From the NCBI RefSeq assembly GCF_020735465.1, contig NZ_CP085935.1, positions 1,798,001-1,862,000 of the forward strand: DNA of 64,000 bases, written 5' to 3'. The notes under the pieces were generated by a model. The model had not been told where the DNA came from. It saw only the letters and a list, made by a program, of their open reading frames with translations, and searched no databases. The position numbers and the translations under genes are program-made. This stretch comes from Collinsella stercoris DSM 13279. GTDB lineage: Bacteria > Actinomycetota > Coriobacteriia > Coriobacteriales > Coriobacteriaceae. Shown in pieces: positions 38,350 to 47,519 of the stretch (the stretch's first letter is position 1; each line of letters starts with the position of its first letter).

Positions 38350-39783
38350 CTACGCCTGGGCCGAGGGCAACGTGCTCCCCTCCGGCTCATGCGGCTCGCC
38401 AACGAGCTCGACCACCACGCGCGTGCCCACGCCTTCCCGCGACTCAACCCGAATACCCGATTCCTCGCCAAAAAAGAAATGGATGCGCATGAGCACGTTG
38501 GCGAGCGCCAACCCGCCCCCGCGCTTGATGGAGCCGTCCGCCGTGGTGGGGGCATCGCGACGCCTGCCGCCGTCTTGCCTCTCCGCCTCGCCAACCTGCG
38601 AGCCCGTCACGCGCTTGACGTCGAACAGGTGCGCAATCGTCTCCCGCGACATGCCAATGCCGTCGTCCTCCACCACGATCTGCACGCCGTCGTCCGTCTC
38701 CACCGAGGAAAGGACGATCGAAAGCGGCTCGGTCTCGCGCATCGCGTGCTTGATGCAGTTTTCCAGCAACGGCTGCAAAATGAACGGCGGCACGCGGCTG
38801 TCCAGCGTGGCCGGGTCGAGGTCGACGCGCAGCTTGAGCCTGCTTTCGCCGTAGCGCGCCTGCATGAGGTTGATGTAGCGCATGCCCTGGCCCAGCTCGT
38901 TTTGCAACGAGGTGAGCGCATCGGAGTTCGAGAGCGTCTGGCGATAGTAGTTGGAAAAGTCGATGAGCAGCGAGCGGGCCTTCTCGGGCTCCGTGCGAAC
39001 GAGCGACACGATGGTGCCGATGGTGTTGAAGAGGAAGTGCGGGTCGACCTGCGACTGCAGGGCCCGGAGCTCCATGCGGGCGCTCACGTCCTGCTGTCGC
39101 TCAAGCTCAAAACTGGCGAGCTGCGTGGAGATGAGCTCGGCAAAACCGGTGGCCAGCGCCGTTTGCCGCGCATCGATGTCGCTGTAGCGCGGGTAATAGA
39201 GCTCGATGGTGCCCATGCAACGGTCGCGCACGATGAGCGGCGCCGTGATGCCGGCGTGCAGGCGCGGAAAGAACCGGGGCTCGCCAGGCGCGGGGGCCTC
39301 GCGCGCAAAGACCTCCATGTGCTTACTCTGCAGCACGCGCAATGTGCTGCCGAGCACCACGGGCGTACCCGCGGGACATCGGTCGGAGTCCTCACCCCAG
39401 CACGCCACGACGGCCGACCCGTCCGTCACGCAGATGGCCGAGGCGAGCGTCTCGGGCAAGATAATCTGGCACGCGCCGAGCGTGGCCTCGGGCGTAAGGC
39501 CATGGCGCGTGTAGGTAAAGATTTTGCTGGCAATGCCCAGCGTGCGGTCGGTTGCCGAAAGCGAGAAGTCGTCGGGAGCAACGAACACGTAGGCAAAAAA
39601 GAAGCACAGGAGCACCAGACCCGCAATGGTGATCACCGCAGGCACCGGGTTGGGGTTGGTGAAGAACTCGAGCCCCAACAGGATGAGCAGCATGGGAACG
39701 CACATCATGAGGCCGCGCAGCGCCCACTTTTGCGCGTCCCTAAAGAACTTGGTCTGGTTTTGCCGCTCAAACGGTCGCTGCAT
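38350..39783 (-). CDS. LytS-like sensor histidine kinase
   Basis: The product of 477 residues is a membrane sensor kinase of the His_kinase/LytS class. Two N-terminal helices (about residues 23-70) precede a GAF-like sensing domain, then the phosphoacceptor region LRALQSQVDPHFLFNTIG (His near residue 248) and a HATPase domain with LQPLLENCIKHAM and EDDGIGMSRE. An insertion of charged residues (RQDGGRRRDAPTTAD) lies before the last G box. It phosphorylates the LytTR regulator at 37204-37944. The signal is unknown. Confidence 0.92.
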   Translation of the reverse strand: MQRPFERQNQTKFFRDAQKWALRGLMMCVPMLLILLGLEFFTNPNPVPAVITIAGLVLLCFFFAYVFVAPDDFSLSATDRTLGIASKIFTYTRHGLTPEATLGACQIILPETLASAICVTDGSAVVACWGEDSDRCPAGTPVVLGSTLRVLQSKHMEVFAREAPAPGEPRFFPRLHAGITAPLIVRDRCMGTIELYYPRYSDIDARQTALATGFAELISTQLASFELERQQDVSARMELRALQSQVDPHFLFNTIGTIVSLVRTEPEKARSLLIDFSNYYRQTLSNSDALTSLQNELGQGMRYINLMQARYGESRLKLRVDLDPATLDSRVPPFILQPLLENCIKHAMRETEPLSIVLSSVETDDGVQIVVEDDGIGMSRETIAHLFDVKRVTGSQVGEAERQDGGRRRDAPTTADGSIKRGGGLALANVLMRIHFFFGEESGIRVESREGVGTRVVVELVGEPHEPEGSTLPSAQA

Positions 39784-39943
39784 ACCGCCCCCTAGGACCG
39801 CCCCTCAATCCTCAAACGCACACTATAGTAACTGCACTCCAAGTCGCATGGTTCAAGAGCGCTTGAGGAGGGCTGACCTTTACCCTGCCAAACGAGCCGC
39901 ACTATGAGACACGCAACCGGCAATGCCACCGTATTCGGTACGC

Positions 39944-40085
39944 CGCGGAGCCCCTCGACCAGCAATGCCAACGCGCCCGCCAAGTCGCGCGAACCCCTCG
40001 GCCAGCAGTGCCATCGCGCCCGCCAAGTCGAGGAGCCCCTCGACCAGCAACGCCGCCGCACCCGGTACGCTGCGGAGCCCCGAAG
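39944..40085. repeat. 42-43-bp tandem repeat, about 3.5 units
   Basis: Units begin near 39945, 39988, 40030 and 40072, each with gagcccctcgaccagcaa or a close variant followed by cgcgcccgccaagtcg. The phrase cggtacgcngcggagcccc occurs at both ends of the array, three units apart. It lies in the 513-bp spacer between the kinase start and the amidohydrolase stop. Confidence 0.75.
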
Positions 40086-40187
40086 GGGCGTTCGCGGCCC
40101 TTCGGGATAGAAGCCCGCCTCAACCCCAGGGCCCCACCGAGCCGCCCCCACCGCCTCACCCGACTTGCAACGGGGTGAACGCAGGGA

Positions 40188-40275
40188 GGAGCCGGGGATT
40201 TCCTGAGCGAACATTCCGCAGGAGGGCGCGCAAGCGCGCCTTCCGAGGACGTTCGCGAAGGAATTCCCCGGCCCC
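40188..40275. repeat. 88-nt hairpin with about 42-bp imperfect stem
   Basis: The two halves pair over nearly their whole length: gccggggatttcct against the complement of ggaattccccggcc, gcgaac against gttcgc, and a perfect ggcgcgc / gcgcgcc tip. It lies 21 bases past the amidohydrolase stop. There is no T-run, so it is not a classical terminator; a 3' stabilising stem or a palindromic element is possible. Confidence 0.75.
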
Positions 40276-40296
40276 GACCGATGGGAGTGCCCCTCG

Positions 40297-41574
40297 TTAC
40301 TCGGAGTACTTGTTGCCCTCACCGAAGGTACCGGCGTCGACGATCCAGCCGTCCTTCATGATGACGTCCATGTTGTCGACGTTGAGGGTGTGGATGTCGG
40401 CAGCCACGTCGCCGTTGACCACGAGTAGGTCGGCGCACTTGCCGGCCTCGAGCGAACCGGTCTCGTCCTCGATGTGGCACATCTTGGCGCCGTTGAGGGT
40501 CGCGCAGGTGATGGTCTCGACCGGAGTGAAGCCGATCTTGTCCACGAACTCGTACATCTCCTCGATGGAGCAGGTGCCGTAAGGCGTCACGAAGGAGAAG
40601 GAGTCGGAGCCGATGGTCATCACGACGCCGCGCTTCTTGGCCTCGCGCAGGCAGTCGTAGTTGCGCTGGAGCTCCTTCTCAACGAGCGTGCCCTCGTACT
40701 TGTCGTGCAGCTCGGGCACGTACACCGGCGGGTAGGTGGAGTACCAGGTGGGCAGGAAGGCGATCGTGGGCGTGAAGAACGTGCCCTGCTCGGCCATGAG
40801 GTCCATGGTGCGCTCGTCGATGTCAAAGCCGTGGATCAGCTGCTCGCAGCCAAAGCGGACGGAATCGTACGCGGCGGCGTGGTTGTTGTAGCAGTGGCTC
40901 CACACGGGGATGCCCACCATCTTGGCCTCGTCGACCACGGCCTTGATCTCCTCGGAGCAGTAGTGCTGGTCGCGGCCGGAGTCCCAGCGCCAGATGCCGC
41001 CGCCGGTAGCCCAGATCTTGATGGCGTCGGGGTTCTCGCGCAGGCGACGACGCACGGCCTTGCGCAGATCCCACGGGCCGTCGACCTGATCGCCCCACGG
41101 ATGCGATTCCTTGTTCTCGAGCTGGCTGCAGTGATGGGAGTCGCCATGACCGGCGGTGCGGCAGAAGCCCAGGCCGGTGGCCAGGACGCGCGGGCCCTTG
41201 AAGACGCCCTTGTCGATGCAGTCGCGGATCTGGATGCCAAAGCGGCCGATCTCACACACGGTGGTGAGACCGTGGGTGAGGCAGTCGTACGCCTGCTTGA
41301 CGGCGACGGCCTGCTTCTCGAGCAGCGGCTGCATGACCCAGTCGGTGTCGTCGTCGGTAAGGTTGCCGGAGAAGTGCAGATGGGTGTCGATCAGGCCGGG
41401 CATGACCGTCTTGCCGGCGGCGTCGATGACCTCGTAGCCCTCGGGGGTGTCCTGATGGGCGCCGGCGTACTCGATCTTGCCGTTCTCGTCCACGAGCACG
41501 AGGGAGTTCTCGACCGGCTCGGCACCGGTGCCGTCGATGAGCTTGCCTCCGACGATTGCGTACTTCTTACCCAT
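40297..41574 (-). CDS. Metal-dependent amidohydrolase
   Basis: The product of 425 residues is an amidohydrolase-superfamily enzyme of the imidazolonepropionase/prolidase-like group. The metal-binding MPGLIDTHLHFSG (HxH at residues 65 and 67), the lysine in AIKIWATGGG, later histidines in VWSHCYNNHAAAYD and LIHGFDID, and the aspartate in TIGSDSFSF are present, as is the closing GSLEAGKCADLLVV. The substrate is unknown. The upstream gene is an APC amino-acid permease in the same orientation, so a permease-hydrolase pair for a peptide, lactam or amidated amino acid is likely. RBS AAGGAGG is visible before the ATG. Confidence 0.88.
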   Translation of the reverse strand: MGKKYAIVGGKLIDGTGAEPVENSLVLVDENGKIEYAGAHQDTPEGYEVIDAAGKTVMPGLIDTHLHFSGNLTDDDTDWVMQPLLEKQAVAVKQAYDCLTHGLTTVCEIGRFGIQIRDCIDKGVFKGPRVLATGLGFCRTAGHGDSHHCSQLENKESHPWGDQVDGPWDLRKAVRRRLRENPDAIKIWATGGGIWRWDSGRDQHYCSEEIKAVVDEAKMVGIPVWSHCYNNHAAAYDSVRFGCEQLIHGFDIDERTMDLMAEQGTFFTPTIAFLPTWYSTYPPVYVPELHDKYEGTLVEKELQRNYDCLREAKKRGVVMTIGSDSFSFVTPYGTCSIEEMYEFVDKIGFTPVETITCATLNGAKMCHIEDETGSLEAGKCADLLVVNGDVAADIHTLNVDNMDVIMKDGWIVDAGTFGEGNKYSE

Positions 41575-41789
41575 GATGTTCCTCCTTTTGGAACGATGGA
41601 TTGGCTATCGGCACCCGGCCGCGCGGGGTACGTGCACGGTCGGGCAATGCCACGAGAGAAGAGGAGGCGGCGGGCCTTCCGCAAAGACAGGCCTTGAGAA
41701 AGCCCGCCGCGTGGGGGCGATGTCCCCAAACGATGACGCGCTCGCGAGCCGGCAGCCGGCTTTTCGCGCATCACCGCTTTGGGCAGGCG

Positions 41790-43235
41790 CTACTTGGAGC
41801 GCGCCTTGGTGAAGGCCATGAGCGCCAGGCCGATGACCAGCCAGCCGATCACAATGGACCACTCGACCATGTTCAGGCAAGCGGGGCTGAAGGGCAGGAC
41901 CAGCAGGCCGATGATGATGGCGCCCGCGGCGATGGCGAGGCCGATGCCGATCTTGCCGCCGGGGACCTTGTAGGGGCGGGGCAGGTCGGGCTCGGTGTAG
42001 CGCATCTTGAAGCACGCAAGAGCGACCATGGTGCAGGAGAAGATGAACGCGAGGGCCGAGACGTTGGTCAGCGGGATGAGCATGTTCTTGCCCAGGAACG
42101 GACCGACGATGGTGATGGCGGCGAGAACCACGCAGGCGAGCTTGGGCGCGCCGGACTTCTCGTCAACCTCTGCGAACTTCTCGGGCAGCTGGCCCTTGCG
42201 GCCCATGGCGAGCATGATGCGGCTCGTGGCGCCGTAGAAGGAGTTCATCGGACCCATGGGCCCCAACGTCGCGATGACGAGCATGGCGATGTAGAGGATC
42301 ATGTTGATGTTCTTGAGGCACGCGAGGGCCGGGACCGGCTGGCTCACAAACTCATCCCAGGGAAGGATGGTGCCAAAGGAGTAGATGCACACCATGTAGA
42401 AGCCGCCGGCGGCAAGCAGGGCAAGGGAGATGATCTTGCCGAACTTGTTCCAGTTGAGGCCCTCGGCGGCCTCCTCGGCCTGCTGGGGAATGGTGTCGAA
42501 GCCCGCGTAGAAGAACGGGGTGAGCACCAAGACGCTCACGATGCCGGCGAGCAGGTTGCCGCTCTCGGTGGCAGCCACGCCGCCGCCCGCACCGGAGACC
42601 TGCGAGAACACGGGCATCGCGTTGCTCGGGGAGCCGGTGAAGATGGACACGCCCATGGCGAGCAGCATGCCGCATAGCAGCGCCTTGGTGAGGAACGCCT
42701 GCAGCTTGGCGGCGGAGCTGGCGCCGCGGAAGTTGAGGTAGATCACGTAGCCGGCAAAGGCGAGCGCGATGAGCGTGGGGAACAGGTACACGTCTGCGCC
42801 GAGGATGGTGTAGAGCTTGACGGCGCGCAGCCACTCAAGGCCGGGCAGGCTGCCGAACATGTCCGACACCAGCGTGGAGATGGCGATTGCCTCCCACGGG
42901 CACAGGATGCCGTTGCCCAGGGCCAGGAACCAGCCGGTGATGTAGGACGCCGTGTGACCAAAGGTGCGGTCGACGTACTCCACGATACCGCCGGAAACCG
43001 GAATGGCAGCCGTGAGCTCGCCAAACACTGCTCCGATGGGCACCAGCGCGATGGCGCCCAAGAGGAATGCGATCATAGCGGGAACGGGACCGCCGCCAAC
43101 GACCATCCAGTCGCCAACCTGCAGGACCCATCCGGTACCGATGATGGCGCCGAAGCCGATGGTGAAGAAGTTCCACAGCGACAGCGTCTTTTTCATGCCG
43201 CCCTGCTCGGCAGCAGGAGCCTTGGTGTCCGCCAT
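41790..43235 (-). CDS. APC-family amino acid permease
   Basis: The product of about 481 residues has twelve helices of the amino acid-polyamine-organocation superfamily. FTIGFGAIIGTGWVLQVG (first helix with the GxG substrate loop), IPVSGGIVEYVDRTFG and LLAGIVSVLVLTPFFYAGFD are characteristic. The start MADTKAPAAEQ follows AGGAGG; the 38 residues upstream lie beyond that box. It is followed after 215 bases by the amidohydrolase, with a GC-rich stem (ggcggcgggc / gcccgccgc, about 41668-41707) between them that could attenuate transcription. The imported compound is unknown. Confidence 0.9.
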   Translation of the reverse strand: MADTKAPAAEQGGMKKTLSLWNFFTIGFGAIIGTGWVLQVGDWMVVGGGPVPAMIAFLLGAIALVPIGAVFGELTAAIPVSGGIVEYVDRTFGHTASYITGWFLALGNGILCPWEAIAISTLVSDMFGSLPGLEWLRAVKLYTILGADVYLFPTLIALAFAGYVIYLNFRGASSAAKLQAFLTKALLCGMLLAMGVSIFTGSPSNAMPVFSQVSGAGGGVAATESGNLLAGIVSVLVLTPFFYAGFDTIPQQAEEAAEGLNWNKFGKIISLALLAAGGFYMVCIYSFGTILPWDEFVSQPVPALACLKNINMILYIAMLVIATLGPMGPMNSFYGATSRIMLAMGRKGQLPEKFAEVDEKSGAPKLACVVLAAITIVGPFLGKNMLIPLTNVSALAFIFSCTMVALACFKMRYTEPDLPRPYKVPGGKIGIGLAIAAGAIIIGLLVLPFSPACLNMVEWSIVIGWLVIGLALMAFTKARSK

Positions 43236-43891
43236 AGCACGCCTCCTTTCTTTGTTTGGGACCCGTTTCTGCACGTGCGGGCCCACCCCTCTGCGCATGG
43301 TCGTGTACATGCGCCTTTTCCACGCTTGCAGGATATTGCCAAGCCGCAAGCGGATTGCCGGCGGGTCGACCTGCGGAAGCCCATTGCAGACGAACGGACG
43401 CGATTTTCAGACAAGCGGTTTGTGCGCCGCGGGTGGAGGCACGCGGGCAGCAGGGGCGCGGGGCGGGCAGATGCGCGCAAGGTTGCAGGGGCGCTCCGCG
43501 GGTGGAGGCGGGCGAGCGAGTAGGCAGACGCGAGCGGAACAGCGGGCACACGGAGTTACCGGAGCACGGCAGGCACGCGCGGCGGATGGATGCGGGCGGT
43601 CCTCGTGCGGATTGCGTGCGTGCGGGGCGGATCGAAGCGGGCGGTATGCGGGCGAACGCCAAAACTGAGTACACATTTGTTGGCACCATTTTCTCAATGC
43701 CACGCACGCGTTGTTTCACTCACGTCATGTACCTGCGCTTTTACTGCATAAGCCGCGCCGCATGCTCCGCTGCGCAGATTTTATGCCAACAATTGTGTAG
43801 GTGCGTGCCGAACAACGATGCAAAGGACGGTCTGCAAGAGCGTCATCGCTGGTAACATACGGCATGATGCGCGATTTCCCTGGGAGGTCGG
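43236..43891. other. Spacer with G-rich low-complexity DNA and an inverted repeat
   Basis: The part from about 43430 to 43660 is G-rich and weakly repetitive (gcgggcggt-like words) without a credible gene. An inverted pair at 43670-43685 and 43784-43799 (tacacatttgttggca, 15 of 16 complementary) encloses 98 bases just before the C39-like protease gene. It may be an operator pair, a hairpin or a small palindromic element. Confidence 0.55.
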
Positions 43892-45568
43892 ATGGACGCC
43901 AACAACCGCAACGACATGCAGCGGCGCTCCGCCCGCCTTGCCTCGAGCCGCAATTGGGGCGATACGCAAAACGGGGTGAACTCGGGAACGGCAACGGAAC
44001 GCGAACGCCATACGCCCCCTGGCGGCAACGAACGGCACGTGCCCCTCGGTGTCAACGAGCGCCGCCGTGGGATGGGATCGGGACGTCCGTCTGACGGCAG
44101 GGGGCCTTACGGCAGCCCAGCGCCCCGACAGGGAAGCGTGTCGCGCGCGAACCCCTTCCTCCGCAGTGATGACGAACGCCCAGCGGGGCATACGACGCAG
44201 GATCGAGCGTCCGGATTTGCCCGGCTTCACAATGGGAGCCACGCGTTTCCTCCACGTGCGCAGGAGGCTCGGAGCCCTCGCGACGACAGATCAACCCGCA
44301 GCCAACGTCGCTCCGAAGGCCCCTCCCCCGACCGGCACTCTGCTGAAATGCCCTCTCGCGATCGATACCCCTCCCAAAGGGCCTCCGACCGCTCGCGTCC
44401 TACCGAAAGGGTATCTGACCACCCCCGACCCAGCGGCACATCCCGCGACCCGCACACCGCTGGCAACCAGCAGTTCAGCCAACACGACGCCAACAACCAG
44501 CAGTTCAGCCAACACGACACCGAAAGACGCACTAACGATCGGCGCGCAGGCGCCACTCCCCCTTCCGGCAGCCGCGCAGTTATGAATCACTCGCGCGACC
44601 CACACGCGGCTATGGGCCTCGCTCACGATCCGCGCGCAGCCATGAGCCCCTCGCGCAGCCCACGCGCCGGCGGCAGTCCACGGGCCGACGGCAGTCCACG
44701 GGCCGACGGCAATCCACGTGCCGGCGACAGCCCGAGAACATCCCAATTCCGCACCGACTCTCTTGCACGCTCCCCTCGTTCTTTCAGCAGATCGTTGCGC
44801 CGAACCGGGCACTCGTACGCAACGTCAAACCGTATCTTCACGCGCAGCCGACCGGCAGATTTCCTGCGCAGCCCTCTCATCGTTACTTGCCTCATCGCGA
44901 TTCTTGTTATTGGTTTTGGAGCCTTTGGCATTATCTCTGCCACGCAACGCCACGCCGCCGAAGTCGCAGCCCAAGAGCAGAAGGACGCGCAAAAGAAAGA
45001 GCTCGCCGCGCGTATTGTCCACCCCACCCAACTGGGAACAACGCTCTTACCGGCATCGACCCCGCGTGCGGAGTGGAAGCAGGGCACCTTGCCCCACCTG
45101 TATCAGACCGACCCCGCATGGGCCGACCAGCCATACGCCGGCGGAACGGTGCGCGTCAACGCGTGCGGGCCAACGTGCCTCACCATGGTATACGTATGCC
45201 TTACCGGGCGAACCGACATGGACCCCGCGCGCATGTCCGCATTTGCCGACCAGAACAACTTTGCCCCCACGGGTGCGACCGAATGGTCTTTCATGACAAG
45301 CGGGGCCAACATGCTGGGCATTCAGTCCACGCAGATTCACCCCACGCGCGAGAGCATCGAGAACGCGCTCGCCGGTGGACGTCCAGTCATTTGCAGCGTG
45401 CATCCCGGCGATTTTACCTCGGTCGGCCACTTTATCGTACTTGGCGGCATCGACGATCAAGGCATGGTCGAGGTCTTCGACCCCAACAGCCCCTTCAACA
45501 GCGCGCGGCGTTGGCCCATTCAGCGCATCCTCAATCAGACCAAAGCCTGCTGGTCGTTTTGGGTGTGA
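43892..45568 (+). CDS. Membrane-anchored C39-like cysteine protease with a long disordered N-terminus
   Basis: The product of 558 residues has about 325 residues of Arg/Ser/Asp/Pro-rich disordered sequence with short repeats (NQQFSQHDA/NNQQFSQHDT; GSPRADGSPRADGNPRAG), one membrane helix (LIVTCLIAILVIGFGAFGII, about residues 327-346) and an extracellular peptidase_C39-like domain. The catalytic set is visible: Cys in VNACGPTCLTM (about 423), His in VGHFIVLGG (about 511) and Asp in VFDPNSPF (about 528). Such domains cleave peptides or cell-wall substrates. GGGAGG precedes the ATG. The N-terminus is cytoplasmic by topology, which is unusual for this family. Confidence 0.85.
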   Translation: MDANNRNDMQRRSARLASSRNWGDTQNGVNSGTATERERHTPPGGNERHVPLGVNERRRGMGSGRPSDGRGPYGSPAPRQGSVSRANPFLRSDDERPAGHTTQDRASGFARLHNGSHAFPPRAQEARSPRDDRSTRSQRRSEGPSPDRHSAEMPSRDRYPSQRASDRSRPTERVSDHPRPSGTSRDPHTAGNQQFSQHDANNQQFSQHDTERRTNDRRAGATPPSGSRAVMNHSRDPHAAMGLAHDPRAAMSPSRSPRAGGSPRADGSPRADGNPRAGDSPRTSQFRTDSLARSPRSFSRSLRRTGHSYATSNRIFTRSRPADFLRSPLIVTCLIAILVIGFGAFGIISATQRHAAEVAAQEQKDAQKKELAARIVHPTQLGTTLLPASTPRAEWKQGTLPHLYQTDPAWADQPYAGGTVRVNACGPTCLTMVYVCLTGRTDMDPARMSAFADQNNFAPTGATEWSFMTSGANMLGIQSTQIHPTRESIENALAGGRPVICSVHPGDFTSVGHFIVLGGIDDQGMVEVFDPNSPFNSARRWPIQRILNQTKACWSFWV

Positions 45569-45773
45569 CCCCCCAGCCTTCTGCCCCCTGCGAGTACAAG
45601 GCCCCTGCCCTCCGCGAACGCATGGGTCCCTGCCCCGCGAGTGTATGGGCTCTCTGCTCTCCCCGTGCGCATGAGCTACACCTCACCATGGCGCGCCACC
45701 CATACGTTTCTGCCCTTTTACCGCCCAAAGTGCAGATAATCACGGTAATCTCGGTGTCGGTCTCCATGCGACA

Positions 45774-46574
45774 TTATTCGAAATATCTCAATATCCCCGA
45801 TGTCACTTTGGCAACATTCGCGCCAAGCCAATTGTTGTGCGCGCGGCATAGACCCCGAACAAACCGCTTGTCACCAAACACGCGCGCCAAGCGCGCATGG
45901 ACGGCTGCTCTACCGTCCTCTCGCATATCCGCTGCTTCATACACCATAATCCTCATCGCCCGGTCGAATGCAATGGCATCGACGCCTACGCGGCACAGCA
46001 GGTAATACACATCGAACACATCCTTGAAACGAGTCGATGCCGCGCCAATTCGGATAAGTGAGCGAAGCTTCTCCGCGCACATCTGTTCTTTACTGTTGGC
46101 CATGAGCGCTACGCCAGCTTCACATAAGGCAGTATCGAACCACAGTTCCTTCTGCTCAAGCGCGAGAGAATCGTGAACGCCAAGATCGAGCTTTGTTTCC
46201 ATGGACATCCCATTGCAATCGGAGATTCGCAGGTTAACGCGCTTGCCGTGGTAGTCCTGATGCTTGAGGTCCACTATTGGGCCAACCACCTCAAGCGCAA
46301 CCCCAGAGCCCGACTGACAAAGCGCATGAAGAAAAGCACGAATACCCTCAACCGTCATTGGATAACGAACAAAGTCGAGATCCACGTCTCGTGTCGCCCG
46401 ACGCACATCGCCAGAAACCTGCTGCATAACCACACCGCCCTTTACGGTCACATGGCTGGCCATTGGAGAGGCGGCGATGAGCGTCAGCACAACGTCACGG
46501 CAGGTCCGCGCGGTTGCGGCATCGAAACCCATTCCGTCGTCGATATAGGAATCTTTGATTTCCTTTAGATTCAT
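45774..46574 (-). CDS. abiEii: AbiEii-type nucleotidyltransferase toxin
   Basis: The product of 266 residues belongs to the AbiEii/AbiGii toxin family of type IV toxin-antitoxin systems. The nucleotidyltransferase core is clear: VTVKGGVVMQQ (GG motif, about residue 44) and RATRDVDLDFVRYP (DxD, about 61), then EQMCAEKLRSLIRIG with the conserved lysine and FKDVFDVYYLL. AbiE toxins use nucleotides and stop growth; they also abort phage infection. Its ATG follows the stop codon of the antitoxin gene directly (TAAATG), so the pair is translationally coupled. The local DNA is less GC-rich than its neighbours, in keeping with acquisition by transfer. Confidence 0.92.
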   Translation of the reverse strand: MNLKEIKDSYIDDGMGFDAATARTCRDVVLTLIAASPMASHVTVKGGVVMQQVSGDVRRATRDVDLDFVRYPMTVEGIRAFLHALCQSGSGVALEVVGPIVDLKHQDYHGKRVNLRISDCNGMSMETKLDLGVHDSLALEQKELWFDTALCEAGVALMANSKEQMCAEKLRSLIRIGAASTRFKDVFDVYYLLCRVGVDAIAFDRAMRIMVYEAADMREDGRAAVHARLARVFGDKRFVRGLCRAHNNWLGANVAKVTSGILRYFE

Positions 46575-47117
46575 TTACAGCACCTCTTTCTGCATCTTGT
46601 CGAATAGCGCGTCGGCACGACTGTAGAGGGCGAGACAATCCTCAATCTCGCGCATATCCAACTCGTTGGCTATAGCTCGATACGAGATGATGAGTTCTTT
46701 GTAGTAGTCGGGAGACATACCAGCAGAGGCGCGCATCAGCTCAATAAGCATGCGCTCTCGCGAGAACACGCGCACGGCACCATCCCCTTTGTTCATGGCA
46801 ACCACGCCACAGTTCATAAGGACGGGTTCCATGAAATGCTGCCGGACCCATTCGTTACGAATGCGCGTAGCATTGCGAGGTGTTGCAACGTGAACCACAT
46901 CAGACGCGACATCAGTAAGCCCATGCAGATAAAAGGCAGTCTCCATCGTGAGAACTGCCTGCGGGTACAAGGTACACACAACGGTATTCGGATTCGGATG
47001 ACGCTCGTCGGAATAGAGACCGCGTTCGACTTTGTAGATCAAACGGGAGTCGACCGCTTTCGAGATTTGATAGGCAGAACCAAAACGGACGAGGACTTGA
47101 TCGTATCTATAGAGCAT
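46575..47117 (-). CDS. abiEi: AbiEi-family antitoxin
   Basis: The product of 180 residues is the AbiEi antitoxin, with an N-terminal winged helix (GSAYQISKAVDSRLIYKVERG, truncated here to the recognisable core SRLIYKVERGLY) and the C-terminal antitoxin part (MLIELMRASAG, YKELIISYRAIAN). AbiEi proteins bind their own promoter and counter the toxin without a stable complex. GAGGAGG precedes the ATG. A near-perfect 21-bp inverted repeat directly upstream is the likely self-regulatory site. Confidence 0.9.
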   Translation of the reverse strand: MLYRYDQVLVRFGSAYQISKAVDSRLIYKVERGLYSDERHPNPNTVVCTLYPQAVLTMETAFYLHGLTDVASDVVHVATPRNATRIRNEWVRQHFMEPVLMNCGVVAMNKGDGAVRVFSRERMLIELMRASAGMSPDYYKELIISYRAIANELDMREIEDCLALYSRADALFDKMQKEVL

Positions 47118-47133
47118 TCTGCACTCCTCCTCG

Positions 47134-47188
47134 ATATTATACTAATTACTCACACTATATCATATTATGTGAGCAGTTAGTATAATAT
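47134..47188 (-). promoter_or_regulatory. Operator palindrome and promoter of abiEi-abiEii
   Basis: Arms at 47134-47154 and 47168-47188 are complementary at 19 of 21 positions (core atattatactaa and ctcaca), separated by 13 bases. A minus-strand TATAAT lies at 47136-47141 inside the inner arm, so binding would block the promoter. It starts 17 bases before the antitoxin gene. This matches the negative autoregulation known for AbiEi. Confidence 0.8.
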
Positions 47189-47229
47189 GCTGCCATCTCG
47201 AGCTCGCAATGCGACATCGGCGCCGATGA

Positions 47230-47250
47230 GTCACGGCAGGTCCGCGCGGT
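47230..47250 (-). pseudogene. 21-bp exact match to part of abiEii
   Basis: The word gtcacggcaggtccgcgcgg plus one base is identical to 46494-46514 inside abiEii, where it encodes part of ATARTCRD; translated here in the same orientation it also reads ATARTCRD. It is probably the remnant of a second toxin copy or of the recombination that inserted the module. The 330-bp spacer holds nothing else besides a terminator. Confidence 0.5.
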
Positions 47251-47301
47251 CGCATGCAAATAGACACAAACCTGATCGCCGATATGGGCGCACGCAGATA
47301 C

Positions 47302-47336
47302 AAAAAGGACGCCCCGGGGCAGTTTCCGGAGCGTCC
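47302..47336 (-). terminator. Terminator after carbamate kinase
   Basis: On the minus strand an 11-bp stem with one G-U pair (gacgctccgg with ccggggcgtc) is followed by TTTTTG. It lies about 185 bases past the carbamate kinase stop. Confidence 0.75.
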
Positions 47337-47519
47337 GCAGGAGAGGGAGGCGTGTTGTACCTGGGCCGATAATGCTCGACCCGAGCCTACGGGTTTCCCA
47401 GGTGCCACAGATCGGCGCAGGAGCAAAGGACTCACGTATCGCGTGCGTCGGCACATCTAACGTGTAGCGCCCAACGGCCAAGCGCCAAAGCGCGGTACCA
47501 GGGAAGCCGTTTACATCGA

